Of a stretch of 64,000 nt of DNA, positions 7,476 through 16,384 are shown in pieces. This DNA comes from Candidatus Gastranaerophilales bacterium (GTDB taxonomy: Bacteria; Cyanobacteriota; Vampirovibrionia; Gastranaerophilales; Gastranaerophilaceae): positions 186,001 through 250,000 of the forward strand of contig CALVBS010000004.1 of the NCBI GenBank assembly GCA_944325865.1, read 5' to 3'. The notes under the pieces were generated by a model. It saw nothing but the letters and a program-made list of their open reading frames with translations. It had not been told where the DNA came from and made no database searches. The translations under genes and the position numbers were made by a program. Every line of letters starts with the position of its first letter. Position 1 is the stretch's first letter.

Positions 7476-8468
7476 ATGGCAAGAAGAATTAACGTCAGAA
7501 TATTTGAAAATAGTGAAAATGACTTGTGGGAACAGGTTGAAGAACTTGAATACGGAGCATTCACAGACCTTCCACACGGAGAGAATCCTCAACAGAAAGC
7601 CGAATTATATAAATCTCCGCAAATGATAGACTATGCAGTGATTGATAATCAGGCTCTTTCTTATAATGAGATAACTAATCTTGTGGAAGTTACTACGATT
7701 ATAAGCGACTTTTATGATGTTCCTGCATGTGCAATCGTAAATAACGGAAGTCCTTGCGGGGTTGCTCTGGGAAGAAATATTGAAGAAGCCTACGAAAAAG
7801 CTTTTGACTGTGATCCGATAGCATCATTTTCAGGGACAATAGGGTTCTCAAAAAGCGTAAATGCCGAAGTTGCCAAGCACATAAACTCTATGGCAGTAAA
7901 AGTTGTTGCCGCTCCGGATTTTGACTCAAAAGCAATCGAAATATTGAGTGATAACCCGTATATTAAGCTTATAAAGCTTAATACTCCACTGGAAAAATTC
8001 AAAAAATATGATTATAAAGAAATAAAAATTACACCGTTCGGAACAATTATTCAGGACTTTAATAAAAGTGAACTTAATAAAGACACATTTAAAGTCGTAA
8101 CTCAGACAAAGCCGACAAAAGAGCAGATTGAAGATGCAATATTTGCCTGGAAAATTGCAAAATATGCAAAAACGCATTCTGTGGTAATAGCAAAAGATTT
8201 TAAAACTTCTGCTATTGCACAGGGGCACTTAAACCCGATTATAGCAGTAGAAGAAGCCCTAAACATTGCCTGTGACTCATCAAAAGAAGCCGTAATGGCT
8301 CTGGATAGTACAATAGCTGCCATTGATTGTATTAATGCTGCCGCTCAGGGCAGAATTTCATTAATTATTCACTCAGGTGGTTCTCCAAAAGATGCGGAAC
8401 TGATTAAACTGGCAGATAAGTTCAAAATTGCAATCATATCAACAGGAATAAAAAATACAAGAAACTAA
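7476..8468 (+). CDS. PurH C-terminal (AICAR transformylase) domain homologue, stand-alone, catalytic motifs degenerate
   Basis: The fold-level match is to the AICAR formyltransferase domain of PurH, without the IMP cyclohydrolase domain. Conserved landmarks are HGENPQQKAELY (34-45), DPIASFSG, the PTKEQIEDAIFAW helix, HSGGSPKD and the final TG. The catalytic KHxNPCGxA motif reads NNGSPCGVA (89-97), so the Lys-His pair that acts in known enzymes is Asn-Asn. Other changes are GHLNP in place of the usual GQxSR, STIAAID in place of FFPFxD, and KNTRN in place of RHFRH. Length (330) is shorter than typical stand-alone forms (about 390). The frame is intact, so it is probably selected but may not perform the purine step. 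An AGAGG site precedes the ATG. It is monocistronic. Confidence 0.82.
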   Translation: MARRINVRIFENSENDLWEQVEELEYGAFTDLPHGENPQQKAELYKSPQMIDYAVIDNQALSYNEITNLVEVTTIISDFYDVPACAIVNNGSPCGVALGRNIEEAYEKAFDCDPIASFSGTIGFSKSVNAEVAKHINSMAVKVVAAPDFDSKAIEILSDNPYIKLIKLNTPLEKFKKYDYKEIKITPFGTIIQDFNKSELNKDTFKVVTQTKPTKEQIEDAIFAWKIAKYAKTHSVVIAKDFKTSAIAQGHLNPIIAVEEALNIACDSSKEAVMALDSTIAAIDCINAAAQGRISLIIHSGGSPKDAELIKLADKFKIAIISTGIKNTRN

Positions 8469-8534
8469 AACCCGTTTAAAAACAACTTTTTATTATTATT
8501 GTAAATTATTTTTAAAATTAAGAATAATTCTCAC

Positions 8535-8563
8535 TTTACAAATGAAATACTTTATAGTACAAT
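8535..8563 (+). promoter_or_regulatory. Sigma-70 promoter of reverse rubrerythrin
   Basis: TTTACA (8535-8540), exactly 17 bp, then TACAAT (8558-8563), 49 bp before the start codon. The region is very AT-rich; no clear peroxide-repressor palindrome was identified. Confidence 0.6.
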
Positions 8564-8612
8564 AATTTTGTTGATAATATGATAAACAAAATAAGAAGAA
8601 AGGTGGTCAAGA

Positions 8613-9152
8613 ATGGCTAAATTTGTATGTACTGTTTGCGGTTGGTCAACAGAAGCTGACAAAGCTCCGGAAAGATGCCCTTTATGCGGAGCAACAACTT
8701 TTAAAGAAGTTGGCGGCGGCGAAAAAGTTTATGCATGCGAACACAAAGTTGGCGACGGCAAAGTTGAAGATAAAGAAGTATTGGAAGGATTGAGAGCACA
8801 CTTTACAGGAGAATGCACTGAAGTAGGTATGTATCTTGCAATGGCAAGAGTTGCTGAAAGAGAAGGCTATCCTGAAGTTGCTGAAGCATACAAAAGATAT
8901 GCATTTGAAGAAGCAGAACATGCTGCAAAATTTGCAGAATTACTCGGCGAAGTCGTTACCGATTCTACAAAGAAAAACCTTGAATTACGTGCAGAAGCTG
9001 AACATGGTGCTTGTGAAGGTAAATTAGCAATCGCAGCACGTGCAAAACAGCTTGGCTATGATGCAGTTCATGATACTGTTCATGAAATGGCTAAAGACGA
9101 AGCTCGTCACGGTAAAGGTTTTGACGGACTTTTGAAAAGATACTTTTCATAA
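8613..9152 (+). CDS. Reverse rubrerythrin (N-terminal rubredoxin, C-terminal diiron domain)
   Basis: A peroxide- and oxygen-detoxifying enzyme of anaerobes, working in the cytoplasm with an NADH-linked electron donor. The domain order is reversed from classical rubrerythrin. The rubredoxin iron site comes first (CTVCGW, then CPLCG, residues about 6-25), followed by a four-helix diiron domain. Its ligand motifs are [31 protein letters not shown] and [10 protein letters not shown]. Length (179) is normal. A strong AAAGGTGG site and a near-consensus promoter suggest high expression. The gene is followed by a terminator and is monocistronic. Confidence 0.92.
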   Translation: MAKFVCTVCGWSTEADKAPERCPLCGATTFKEVGGGEKVYACEHKVGDGKVEDKEVLEGLRAHFTGECTEVGMYLAMARVAEREGYPEVAEAYKRYAFEEAEHAAKFAELLGEVVTDSTKKNLELRAEAEHGACEGKLAIAARAKQLGYDAVHDTVHEMAKDEARHGKGFDGLLKRYFS

Positions 9153-9170
9153 TAAACTTTAAATCTCATA

Positions 9171-9203
9171 AAAAAGTTCTTAGCAAAAGCTAAGAACTTT
9201 TTT
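9171..9203 (+). terminator. Rho-independent terminator (probably bidirectional)
   Basis: AAAAAGTTCTTAGC (9171-9184), a four-base loop, then GCTAAGAACTTTTTT (9189-9203). It lies between the convergent rubrerythrin and 9229 genes, with A- and T-runs on the two sides. Confidence 0.88.
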
Positions 9204-9228
9204 ATACTTTAAAATACTTTCGCAAAAG

Positions 9229-9675
9229 TTATTTTGAAGAATCTTTGATTATCATATCGCTCTGGTAAAGCCCCTGTTTTCTTTGACTGTTGTAAACTTC
9301 ATTTTTATTCAATTCAATCTGTCTGAGATCGGTATAACACTCCCCGCGGTCATTATCATCGACTTTAGCTTTACAGTAGTTCAAATATTTATTAAAGCTT
9401 TCTCTTCTTTCAGCCCAGTATGTCCTTTTGGCTCTTTCTGATTTTACAAAACTTAAAAGATTAAACCAATCCGCTCTGTCTGAAGCTTCAACATTTTCAT
9501 AACCCGGCTCACAAAATTCTTCCCATTTAGGAGCAAGAATTATCGGAGTAGGCGATGTTATCTGCTGAACAGGTTGCTGGGTTTCATCAAGATTAAGTTC
9601 AATTTCCTCTGCAAATGCTTGAACACATAAACAGGCCACAAATATTATACTTATCAGCAATGAAAAAAACTTCAT
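9229..9675 (-). CDS. Unrecognised secreted protein
   Basis: A 148-residue protein with a clear Sec signal peptide: basic start, hydrophobic FFSLLISIIFVACLCV, and a likely cut after AFA near residue 22. The mature part begins acidic and Pro/Gln-rich, then has an Arg/Glu-rich helical region with cysteines at CEPGYENVEASDR, YCKAK and GECYTD; these could form disulfides in the periplasm (compare the VKOR-DsbA gene at 13392). Start: the ATG at 9675 is preferred over the adjacent GTG at 9678 because AAGG lies 8 bp before it. It ends a possible transcription unit with the acyl-CoA synthetase gene 16 bp upstream. Confidence 0.75.
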   Translation of the reverse strand: MKFFSLLISIIFVACLCVQAFAEEIELNLDETQQPVQQITSPTPIILAPKWEEFCEPGYENVEASDRADWFNLLSFVKSERAKRTYWAERRESFNKYLNYCKAKVDDNDRGECYTDLRQIELNKNEVYNSQRKQGLYQSDMIIKDSSK

Positions 9676-9691
9676 CACAATTTCCTTTCTC

Positions 9692-11368
9692 TTATACTGA
9701 TTTTACTAACTCTTTTACTTCTTTTCTTTTAATTTTTCTAGTTGCGGTTTTTGGCAAAGGCTCTCTGGAAATATAAATATTAACAGGTCGTTTGTATGGT
9801 GTCAGCCTTGTTGCAAGCTGTTTTATATCAGACTTAATCATCTTATCTAATTCTTTGGCATCATATCTTTCCATAACATAATCTTTTGGAACAACAACAG
9901 CAGCAATATCTTCTGTACCGTCCTTTGCACCGAATGTTCTTGAGATACCCAACACACAAACTTCGCTTAAATATTCACTTTTTTCAAGAACAGATTCCAC
10001 TTCTTCCGGAAAGACCTTCTTCCCGCCAGAAAGTACAATCATATTCTTAATCCTGCCAGTAATATAAATAAATCCGTCCTTATCAATTTCTGCAATATCA
10101 CCGGTATGAAGCCAACCGTCTTCATCAATTACGGTCTTTGTGAGTTCTTCCTGATTATGGTACCCTTTCATAACTGCAGGCCCTTTAACCAGAAGCTCAC
10201 CCGTATTTTCGTCAATCTTCACCGTAAAACTCGGAAGCGGACGTCCAACAGAACCGATTTTGTTATGGGATTTAGTATTAACAGATACAACAGGACTTGC
10301 CTCTGAAAGACCGTAACCTTGATATAATTGAATACCTATTCTGTCAAAAAATTTAGCAACCGACATTTCAAGCGGAGCCCCGCCAGGTATGCAGCCGAGA
10401 AAATGCCCGCCAAATTTATCATGAATTTTTTTAAACATTAATTTTCTTACACTTCTGAACGGAACAAATTTTGCAAGCTTATACATAATTTCAAAACTTG
10501 TCTGCACATGACGCGGAGAACTTTTTAATTCCGCCTCAATCGCAGTTTTCAACAGTTTCAGAAATGCCGGAACTGCAATCATAAAGTTAATTTGTTTTTC
10601 ACGCATTACACTTAAAATATCTTTTGGTTTCAAACTCTGTGCATAATAGACAGAAAAACCACAGTTCAAAAATGTAGAAAATCCTACCGTCATCTCAAAA
10701 AGATGATTCATCGGTAATATCGAAAGAATTCTTCCATGCTCAAACGGCAATATATCACTAAGAACAATTTTAAAATCATCAAGTTGAGAAAGCATATTTG
10801 CAAATGTTATCTCAACACCTTTAGGAGAACCGGTTGTTCCTGAAGTATAGATAATAAAAACGGTTGATTTAGGACTTCTGTGACGCCATTTTTCATCATA
10901 ATTATCTGGCAATGCATAAATACTTGTTAGCTGCATATTATAAGAAGGCTCGTCCATAACAAGTATAGTCTGAAGCGACGGAATAGTTTTTTGAAGCTCC
11001 AGAGCTGTATCAATATAATGTTGTGAAACAAGCATGACACTAGGCTCACAATCAGATAAAATTGAATTTAGTTCATATTTTGTTAATTTTACATCCAGCG
11101 GAACCGTAACAGTACCGGCAAGTATTGATGCAAAAACGCAAGCACCGTATTCAGGCTTTGATTCTGAGAGGATAGCCAGTTTATCACCTTTCTTAACTCC
11201 CACAGTATTAATAAGATAAGCTGCAAGTTTTCTGGACATCAAACCTATACCTTTATAGGTAAATTCTTTCCAGCCCATTGTATTTTTTGTACCTAAAGCA
11301 ACTCTGTCATTAAAATTGTTTGTTTTATCTTCCAGCAACGATAAAATGTTTTGTTTCTTACACTCCAT
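9692..11368 (-). CDS. AMP-forming acyl-CoA synthetase / acyl-acid ligase
   Basis: A member of the ANL adenylating superfamily: it activates a fatty or other carboxylic acid with ATP and usually transfers it to CoA. Motifs are the P-loop YTSGTTGSPKGVE (about 174-186), GYGLSEASP (A5), GWLHTGDIAEIDKDGFIYI (A7) and GRIKNMIVLSGGKKVFPEEVE (A8). The last Lys of A10 appears in LPKTATRKIKRKE. The 558-residue length fits long-chain acyl-CoA or acyl-ACP synthetases, and cyanobacterial enzymes of this type recycle free fatty acids. No membrane segment. AAGGGG lies before the ATG. The exact acid substrate cannot be read from sequence. Confidence 0.87.
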   Translation of the reverse strand: MECKKQNILSLLEDKTNNFNDRVALGTKNTMGWKEFTYKGIGLMSRKLAAYLINTVGVKKGDKLAILSESKPEYGACVFASILAGTVTVPLDVKLTKYELNSILSDCEPSVMLVSQHYIDTALELQKTIPSLQTILVMDEPSYNMQLTSIYALPDNYDEKWRHRSPKSTVFIIYTSGTTGSPKGVEITFANMLSQLDDFKIVLSDILPFEHGRILSILPMNHLFEMTVGFSTFLNCGFSVYYAQSLKPKDILSVMREKQINFMIAVPAFLKLLKTAIEAELKSSPRHVQTSFEIMYKLAKFVPFRSVRKLMFKKIHDKFGGHFLGCIPGGAPLEMSVAKFFDRIGIQLYQGYGLSEASPVVSVNTKSHNKIGSVGRPLPSFTVKIDENTGELLVKGPAVMKGYHNQEELTKTVIDEDGWLHTGDIAEIDKDGFIYITGRIKNMIVLSGGKKVFPEEVESVLEKSEYLSEVCVLGISRTFGAKDGTEDIAAVVVPKDYVMERYDAKELDKMIKSDIKQLATRLTPYKRPVNIYISREPLPKTATRKIKRKEVKELVKSV

Positions 11369-11499
11369 AAATACCCCTTAAAAAGCTTACATAGCCCCAC
11401 TAACACAATATAATCTCCAGCCATGATTGTCAAGTATGCAAATTTTTGTATTATAATCTTTTTATAGCTGAAATTTTAAACTAGAAACAGGAAAGAATT

Positions 11500-12825
11500 A
11501 TGAAAAAAGTTTTTATAGAGACAATGGGCTGCCAGATGAATAAATCAGATACCGAAAGAATGCTCGGGATGCTTTCAAACTTCGGATATGAAGAGACTAA
11601 AGAACCAAAGAAAGCTGACTTATTGATGATAAATACATGCTCAATCCGCCAGCTCAGTGAAGATAAAGCATTCAGTATGATTGGTACCTGGGGCAAATGG
11701 AAAGAGGAAGGTAAAGATATCAAAATCGGATTTTGCGGCTGTGTTGCCCAGCAAAAAGCCGAAACTATTTTTAAAAGAGCAAGATATGTTGACTTTGTAC
11801 TTGGGACCCATAAAATTTATTCACTTCCTGACATAATAAAGAGAGTAAACAACGGAGAAAAAGTCTGCGAATGTGAAGAAACAAATACAACTGAAGACGA
11901 CAAGGCCTCTGAATACAAAATAAACAGGGTAAAATCCGTAAATGCATGGATTCCGATAACTGAGGGCTGTAACAATTTCTGTACATACTGTATAGTACCA
12001 TACACAAGAGGCAGAGAACGCTCAAGACAGCCGGAAGTAATTCTTAAAGAAGCAAAAGATGCTCTTTCTCAAGGGTTTAAAGAAATTACTTTACTCGGAC
12101 AAAATGTTGACAGTTACGGAAAAGATTTTAAAGATAAAAACTACAGACTTGCACAGCTTTTACAGGACGTAAATAATCTGGAAGGCAATTTTCGAATTCG
12201 TTTTGTTACATCTTATCCTACGGATATCACAGATGAACTTATAGAAACTGTCGTAAAACTGGATAAAGTTTGCGAATATTTTCATATACCTATGCAGTCA
12301 GGCAGCAGCGAAGTTTTGAAAAAAATGAACAGACGATATGACAGAGAAACTTACGCCAAAATAGTTGAAAAAGTCAGAAAAATGGTTCCTGATGTAACTA
12401 TAACGAGTGATTTTATTGCCGGATTTCCGGGAGAAACAGAAGAACAATTCGAAGAAACTCTGACGGCTATAGATGAATTTGAATTGGATTATTCAAACAC
12501 TGCAGCTTACTCTCCACGGGAAAAAACTGTTGCGGCGAAATGGGTTGATAAGTATATTGACGAAGACACAAAAACAGAACGCCTCGCAAGGTTAAATGAA
12601 AAAGTAAGAGAAAATTGTCTGAAATCAAATCAAAAATTTGTCGGACGAGAAATGGAAGTGCTTATAGAAAATTTTGAAAACCATAAAGGTCAAAACATCA
12701 TTACCGGAAGAACACGTAATAACAAAATTGTTCACATTCCTTGTAACAAAGATTTAACCGGAGAATTTGTCAATGTCAAAATTACCGGTCTGAAAACATG
12801 GTACCTTAAAGGCGAATTGATATAA
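11500..12825 (+). CDS. miaB: tRNA 2-methylthio-N6-dimethylallyladenosine synthase MiaB
   Basis: A radical SAM methylthiotransferase modifying A37 of tRNAs that read UNN codons. The N-terminal UPF0004 domain opens with FIETMGCQMNKSD and supplies three cysteines for the auxiliary cluster (GCQMN, NTCSIR, FCGCVAQ). The radical SAM motif is CNNFCTYCIVPYTRGRERSR (about 157-176), whose CIVPYTRGRERSR part is diagnostic of MiaB. A TRAM RNA-binding domain ends the protein. Length (441) is normal. An AGGAAAG site precedes the ATG, and a TATAAT at 11452-11457 with TTGTCA at 11427-11432 (19-bp spacing) may be its promoter. It diverges from the acyl-CoA synthetase gene. Confidence 0.96.
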   Translation: MKKVFIETMGCQMNKSDTERMLGMLSNFGYEETKEPKKADLLMINTCSIRQLSEDKAFSMIGTWGKWKEEGKDIKIGFCGCVAQQKAETIFKRARYVDFVLGTHKIYSLPDIIKRVNNGEKVCECEETNTTEDDKASEYKINRVKSVNAWIPITEGCNNFCTYCIVPYTRGRERSRQPEVILKEAKDALSQGFKEITLLGQNVDSYGKDFKDKNYRLAQLLQDVNNLEGNFRIRFVTSYPTDITDELIETVVKLDKVCEYFHIPMQSGSSEVLKKMNRRYDRETYAKIVEKVRKMVPDVTITSDFIAGFPGETEEQFEETLTAIDEFELDYSNTAAYSPREKTVAAKWVDKYIDEDTKTERLARLNEKVRENCLKSNQKFVGREMEVLIENFENHKGQNIITGRTRNNKIVHIPCNKDLTGEFVNVKITGLKTWYLKGELI

Positions 12826-12859
12826 TAGCACACATCCCATTTAAACAAATTATTTGTGA

Positions 12860-13459
12860 TTATTTCTGGATACTAAATTCACATCCGCAGTAGTTTTGAC
12901 GGTAAAGGTTTAATTCGCGGGCAATTTTGTTTGTCTTTAAAAACCCGTCTTTCTTTTTAAAATCAATATCAAGATAGTTAAGAGCGTACTTTTCTGCAAT
13001 ATCTTTTCCAAGAACTGATAAAAGCTGAAAATTTTTGTGCGGACTTATCACAATAGATGTTGTAAAGTTCTTAATACCTTTAGCAATGCATAATTTAGCC
13101 GTTCTTTCCAGCCGCAGTTTAAAGCATTCTATGCATCGTTTACCTTTTTCAGGCTCCTGTTCAAGCCCTTTTGCACACTCATAAAAGTTTTCCGTGTCAT
13201 ATTCTCCCTCTATAAGTTCAACCCCGAAATGCGAACATATCGTTCTTTCCGCAGCAAGTCTTTTTTGGTATTCTTCCGACGGATAAATATTGGGATTATA
13301 AAAATATACTAAAACGCGGTATCCCGCATCTTGTAAAAAAGACACGGGATAACCGGAACATATTCCGCAGCAGGCATGAAGAATTATCTTATTATCTTCG
13401 TTTTGCACCGGCCTGCTCCACAAATTCTGCATATTTTGAATAAGGTCTGATACCGACAT
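12860..13459 (-). CDS. queH: Epoxyqueuosine reductase QueH
   Basis: Catalyses the last step of queuosine synthesis in tRNA, reducing epoxyqueuosine; it is the non-orthologous replacement of QueG. Metal-binding cysteines are in HACCGIC near the start, CIECFKLRLERT in the middle and YCGCEFS at the C-terminus. The open frame could begin at 13522, but the ATG at 13459 has AGGA 5 bp upstream and gives 199 residues, close to the family length. Another ATG lies at 13432. Either way the gene overlaps the end of the VKOR-DsbA gene (stop at 13392) by 40-68 bp, which suggests translational coupling. With tgt at 62401, two steps of the queuosine pathway are in this window. Confidence 0.88.
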   Translation of the reverse strand: MSVSDLIQNMQNLWSRPVQNEDNKIILHACCGICSGYPVSFLQDAGYRVLVYFYNPNIYPSEEYQKRLAAERTICSHFGVELIEGEYDTENFYECAKGLEQEPEKGKRCIECFKLRLERTAKLCIAKGIKNFTTSIVISPHKNFQLLSVLGKDIAEKYALNYLDIDFKKKDGFLKTNKIARELNLYRQNYCGCEFSIQK

Positions 13460-14588
13460 AAACATCCTGACCGATTTTTGTTGTCGGAGTGGCATTAATT
13501 CCGGATGCGGTTGCGGCATCAATATCTTTTAAAAGCTGGTCATTAATTTCTTTACCGGACATATCTTTTTGGAGTTTATCCATATCAAGATTTAAATTCT
13601 TTGCAATTTCTAACATTTCAGCAACAGTTGCCGGCTGTTTTTCAAAGAATAACGAATTGATATCCCAGAACTTACCCTGTTTTTCAGCAGCCATTGCAAT
13701 TTTTGCCATTTCACATGCACCTTCATGGAAAGGTCTTGTCAGATTTTTGTTACAATCAATGTCCAACGGAAGGTTTTTGTGAACAATTTTTATACCTTTA
13801 TAATCTTTGGCAAGTTTATGCATCATTATGTTATGAACTTTACAGATAGGACATCTGTAATCCGTGTAAATATATACAATAATATTTGCATCTTTATCGC
13901 CGAGGACATTTCCGCTGACTTTATATTTATTAGTTTTAGCCTTTACAAATTCACCAAAATCTTTTGCCTGTTTAACCTGCGGCGTAAAGATATTGGTTGT
14001 TGAAGCATAAACCAGACCGGTACCGGCAATAAGCATTACTACAATAAAGGCAATCAGATAAGCCTTTACCTTAATTGCATCCAGAAAATCCAAAACACTC
14101 TGTTTCACAGCCTTAACAAAACCTCCGTTTTTATAATCAACTGCCACCAGTGCTATCAGCAAATCTAAAAGATAAGTAACCGCACAAAGTACACAGATTT
14201 TTTTTATTTCAAAAAGACTTACACACAAAAGCCCCATTGAGATTATAAATGCAAGCAAACCCAGCGATGCTATATAATCAAGAGGGTTTTTAAACACTTC
14301 CATAAACTTAAACAATTTAAAGTTTTTCAATTTATCCGCAATTAACAAAATTCCGATAAATGAATACAAGAATAATCCCCAGTATGCAAGCGGAATACCG
14401 AAGAATTGTGATTCCGTAGTTTTTGCGACACCATCACAGTCTATTAACGAATTAACCGAACAAAAACTCGGCAGTGCATAAGGGTTAAAGTTTGCATTGT
14501 AATAGATTATAGCAAGTTTTATTGTCGTAATAAAGCCTATCAATGCAATTACTGCTACTCCAATCTTCTTTTTAGTTATTCCATCCAT
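13392..14588 (-). CDS. VKOR-DsbA fusion, disulfide-bond-forming membrane protein
   Basis: A single protein that oxidises periplasmic thiols and passes electrons to quinone. Residues 1-195 form a VKOR domain: several membrane helices, loop cysteines C43 and C51 (SLIDCDGV) and the quinone-side CVLC pair C132/C135. A last helix (about 177-195) leads to a periplasmic thioredoxin/DsbA-like domain with active site CPIC at 246-249, cis-proline region NATPTT, and an extra cysteine pair. VKOR-thioredoxin fusions are known from Cyanobacteria and a few other phyla, where they replace DsbB/DsbA. AGGAG lies before the ATG. It overlaps queH downstream. Confidence 0.93.
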   Translation of the reverse strand: MDGITKKKIGVAVIALIGFITTIKLAIIYYNANFNPYALPSFCSVNSLIDCDGVAKTTESQFFGIPLAYWGLFLYSFIGILLIADKLKNFKLFKFMEVFKNPLDYIASLGLLAFIISMGLLCVSLFEIKKICVLCAVTYLLDLLIALVAVDYKNGGFVKAVKQSVLDFLDAIKVKAYLIAFIVVMLIAGTGLVYASTTNIFTPQVKQAKDFGEFVKAKTNKYKVSGNVLGDKDANIIVYIYTDYRCPICKVHNIMMHKLAKDYKGIKIVHKNLPLDIDCNKNLTRPFHEGACEMAKIAMAAEKQGKFWDINSLFFEKQPATVAEMLEIAKNLNLDMDKLQKDMSGKEINDQLLKDIDAATASGINATPTTKIGQDVYVGIRPYSKYAEFVEQAGAKRR

Positions 14589-14706
14589 ATCTTAATCTCC
14601 TATCCTATAAGGCTATTTTACATGTTTTATAATTATAAATCAATACCGTAAAGTATAAGATTGCCTTAATACGTTTTTCGTATTAAAATGGGATTCGGAG
14701 GCCGAG

Positions 14707-15444
14707 TTGAAGAAAAATTTATTTAAACTCTTTACGGATAAATTGCTTGATTATCCTATTTGGGTAAAACAGGCCGTGTTTAGAAAGCTTTATTTTGACC
14801 TTAAAGAAACCGGTTATGAGAAACGGGTTATAGAATCTCCAGAAAAGATTTTTGTATTTTATGAACCTGTGATTACCTATGACGGAGAAAATGAGTTGAA
14901 AAATAAAAAATTTGCACTCGATAATAATATTTACAACTTTTTAAAACTCTGCCGTGAAAATTATAATATTTTGGAAATTGCATTGAATACATTCCTCTCG
15001 CTTGAAGAAACAGCAAAGCTTTTTATGTTTTGTATGGAACAAAATTATATCGAATATCCTAAAAATAAAGAGGTTTTTGCGACATGCGGATTTATCGCCG
15101 GAAAATTTCGGACCGGGGAATACTTTAAGGAAAAGGGGCTTATTACCCCGCAGCAGCTTGAAGAATGCCTAAAAATTCAAAAAACTGAAACCAAACCTAT
15201 AGGTGAAATCCTTACGGATTTGAATTTGATTTCAAAAACTGAAATAAAAAATTTATTTACACTCAAGTTTGATGCAAAAAAAAGATTTATTCTTGATTCT
15301 GCAATATATCCGACAAGCGAACTTCAAATTACGGAAAAAGAAAAATACCAGATAGAAATAGATAATTTGAAACAGGAAAACGAAACACTAAAAAAAAGGA
15401 TGAAACAGCTTATACAAATGGTAAGCGGGAAAAATGATGATTAG
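14707..15444 (+). CDS. Unrecognised protein with MshEN/GspE-N-like segment
   Basis: The start is TTG, strongly supported by GGAGG 5 bp upstream. The 245-residue product has an N-terminal part without a known match. Residues about 135-185 (GEYFKEKGLITPQQLEECLK, then PIGEILTDLNLISKTEI) have the rhythm of the N-terminal domain of type II secretion/type IV pilus ATPases (GspE-N/MshEN), where two short helical repeats can bind c-di-GMP. The end is a coiled coil (IEIDNLKQENETLKKRMKQL). No ATPase domain is present, so it may be a regulator or adaptor. It overlaps the asparaginase gene by 11 bp. Confidence 0.68.
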   Translation: MKKNLFKLFTDKLLDYPIWVKQAVFRKLYFDLKETGYEKRVIESPEKIFVFYEPVITYDGENELKNKKFALDNNIYNFLKLCRENYNILEIALNTFLSLEETAKLFMFCMEQNYIEYPKNKEVFATCGFIAGKFRTGEYFKEKGLITPQQLEECLKIQKTETKPIGEILTDLNLISKTEIKNLFTLKFDAKKRFILDSAIYPTSELQITEKEKYQIEIDNLKQENETLKKRMKQLIQMVSGKNDD

Positions 15445-16384
15445 AACACCTGAACTACTAGTAGAATATAAAAGAGATTCCCTTATTGAACAGGAGCATT
15501 ATGGATATATTATTGTAGCAGACAAAGAACACATTATTGACAGTAAAGGAGATTCTGCCAATTATCCGTTTTTTCTCCGTTCATGTGCAAAACCATTGCA
15601 AGCAAGTCTGTTAATTGATTACGGAATGGATATCCGATATAACATGACGGAACAGGAAATTGCACTATGCTGTGGTTCTCATGCCGGAGAATCCATACAT
15701 ATAAATATTGCTCAAACACTTTTAGAGAAAATAGGAATTAATGAAAATCAGTTAAAATGCGGCATCCATAAGCCGCTATCAAAAACGGAACAGACAAGAA
15801 TGCTGCTTGCAGGAGAACAGGCAAGAACATTACACAATAACTGCTCAGGAAAACATATTTTTATGCTGGGGTTGTGTAAAATGAACGGATGGGATTTGGA
15901 AACTTATGATGAATTAAACCATCCGCTTCAGCAGGCAATAAAAAAGAAAATTTATGACCTCTGTGAATTAAAAAAAGAATATCCTATAACAAAAGACGGA
16001 TGCGGAGTTCCAATATTTGCAATGCCGCTTTTCAACATGGTTAAAGGATATCTGAATATGTTTACCAATCCGCGGTATGAAAAAATTAAAACCGCAATCC
16101 TTAATAATCCATACATTATAGGCGGAGAAGACCGAACCGATACAAAAATCATTGCGAATTCCAAAAATCTTATTGCCAAAACAGGAGCCGGCGGTTTATT
16201 TATTGTGGTTAATACAGAAACAGAAGAGGGACTTGTCGTAAAAATCTGTGATTCTGATATGAAAGCAAGAGAACTTGTTGTAACAGACAGCCTCAAAAAT
16301 CTGCACTGGGCTGATATTGAGGCTGACCATTCAATTAAAACACTTCACGGTAATGTTGTAGGGGAAATAATTACTTTGTTATAA
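15434..16384 (+). CDS. Asparaginase II family protein (Rhizobium etli type)
   Basis: Likely hydrolyses L-asparagine to aspartate and ammonia in the cytoplasm. This family is unrelated to E. coli asparaginases. Catalytic features known from the R. etli enzyme are visible: the SxxK motif in RSCAKPLQA (about 50-58), the Ser of CCGSHAGE, the CxxK of NNCSGKH, and the Cys of DGCGVP. Length 316 is normal for the family. The ATGATG start lies inside the end of the 14707 gene (11-bp overlap), so translation is coupled. Its 3' end overlaps the convergent 16371 gene by 14 bp, leaving no room for a terminator. Confidence 0.88.
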   Translation: MMIRTPELLVEYKRDSLIEQEHYGYIIVADKEHIIDSKGDSANYPFFLRSCAKPLQASLLIDYGMDIRYNMTEQEIALCCGSHAGESIHINIAQTLLEKIGINENQLKCGIHKPLSKTEQTRMLLAGEQARTLHNNCSGKHIFMLGLCKMNGWDLETYDELNHPLQQAIKKKIYDLCELKKEYPITKDGCGVPIFAMPLFNMVKGYLNMFTNPRYEKIKTAILNNPYIIGGEDRTDTKIIANSKNLIAKTGAGGLFIVVNTETEEGLVVKICDSDMKARELVVTDSLKNLHWADIEADHSIKTLHGNVVGEIITLL

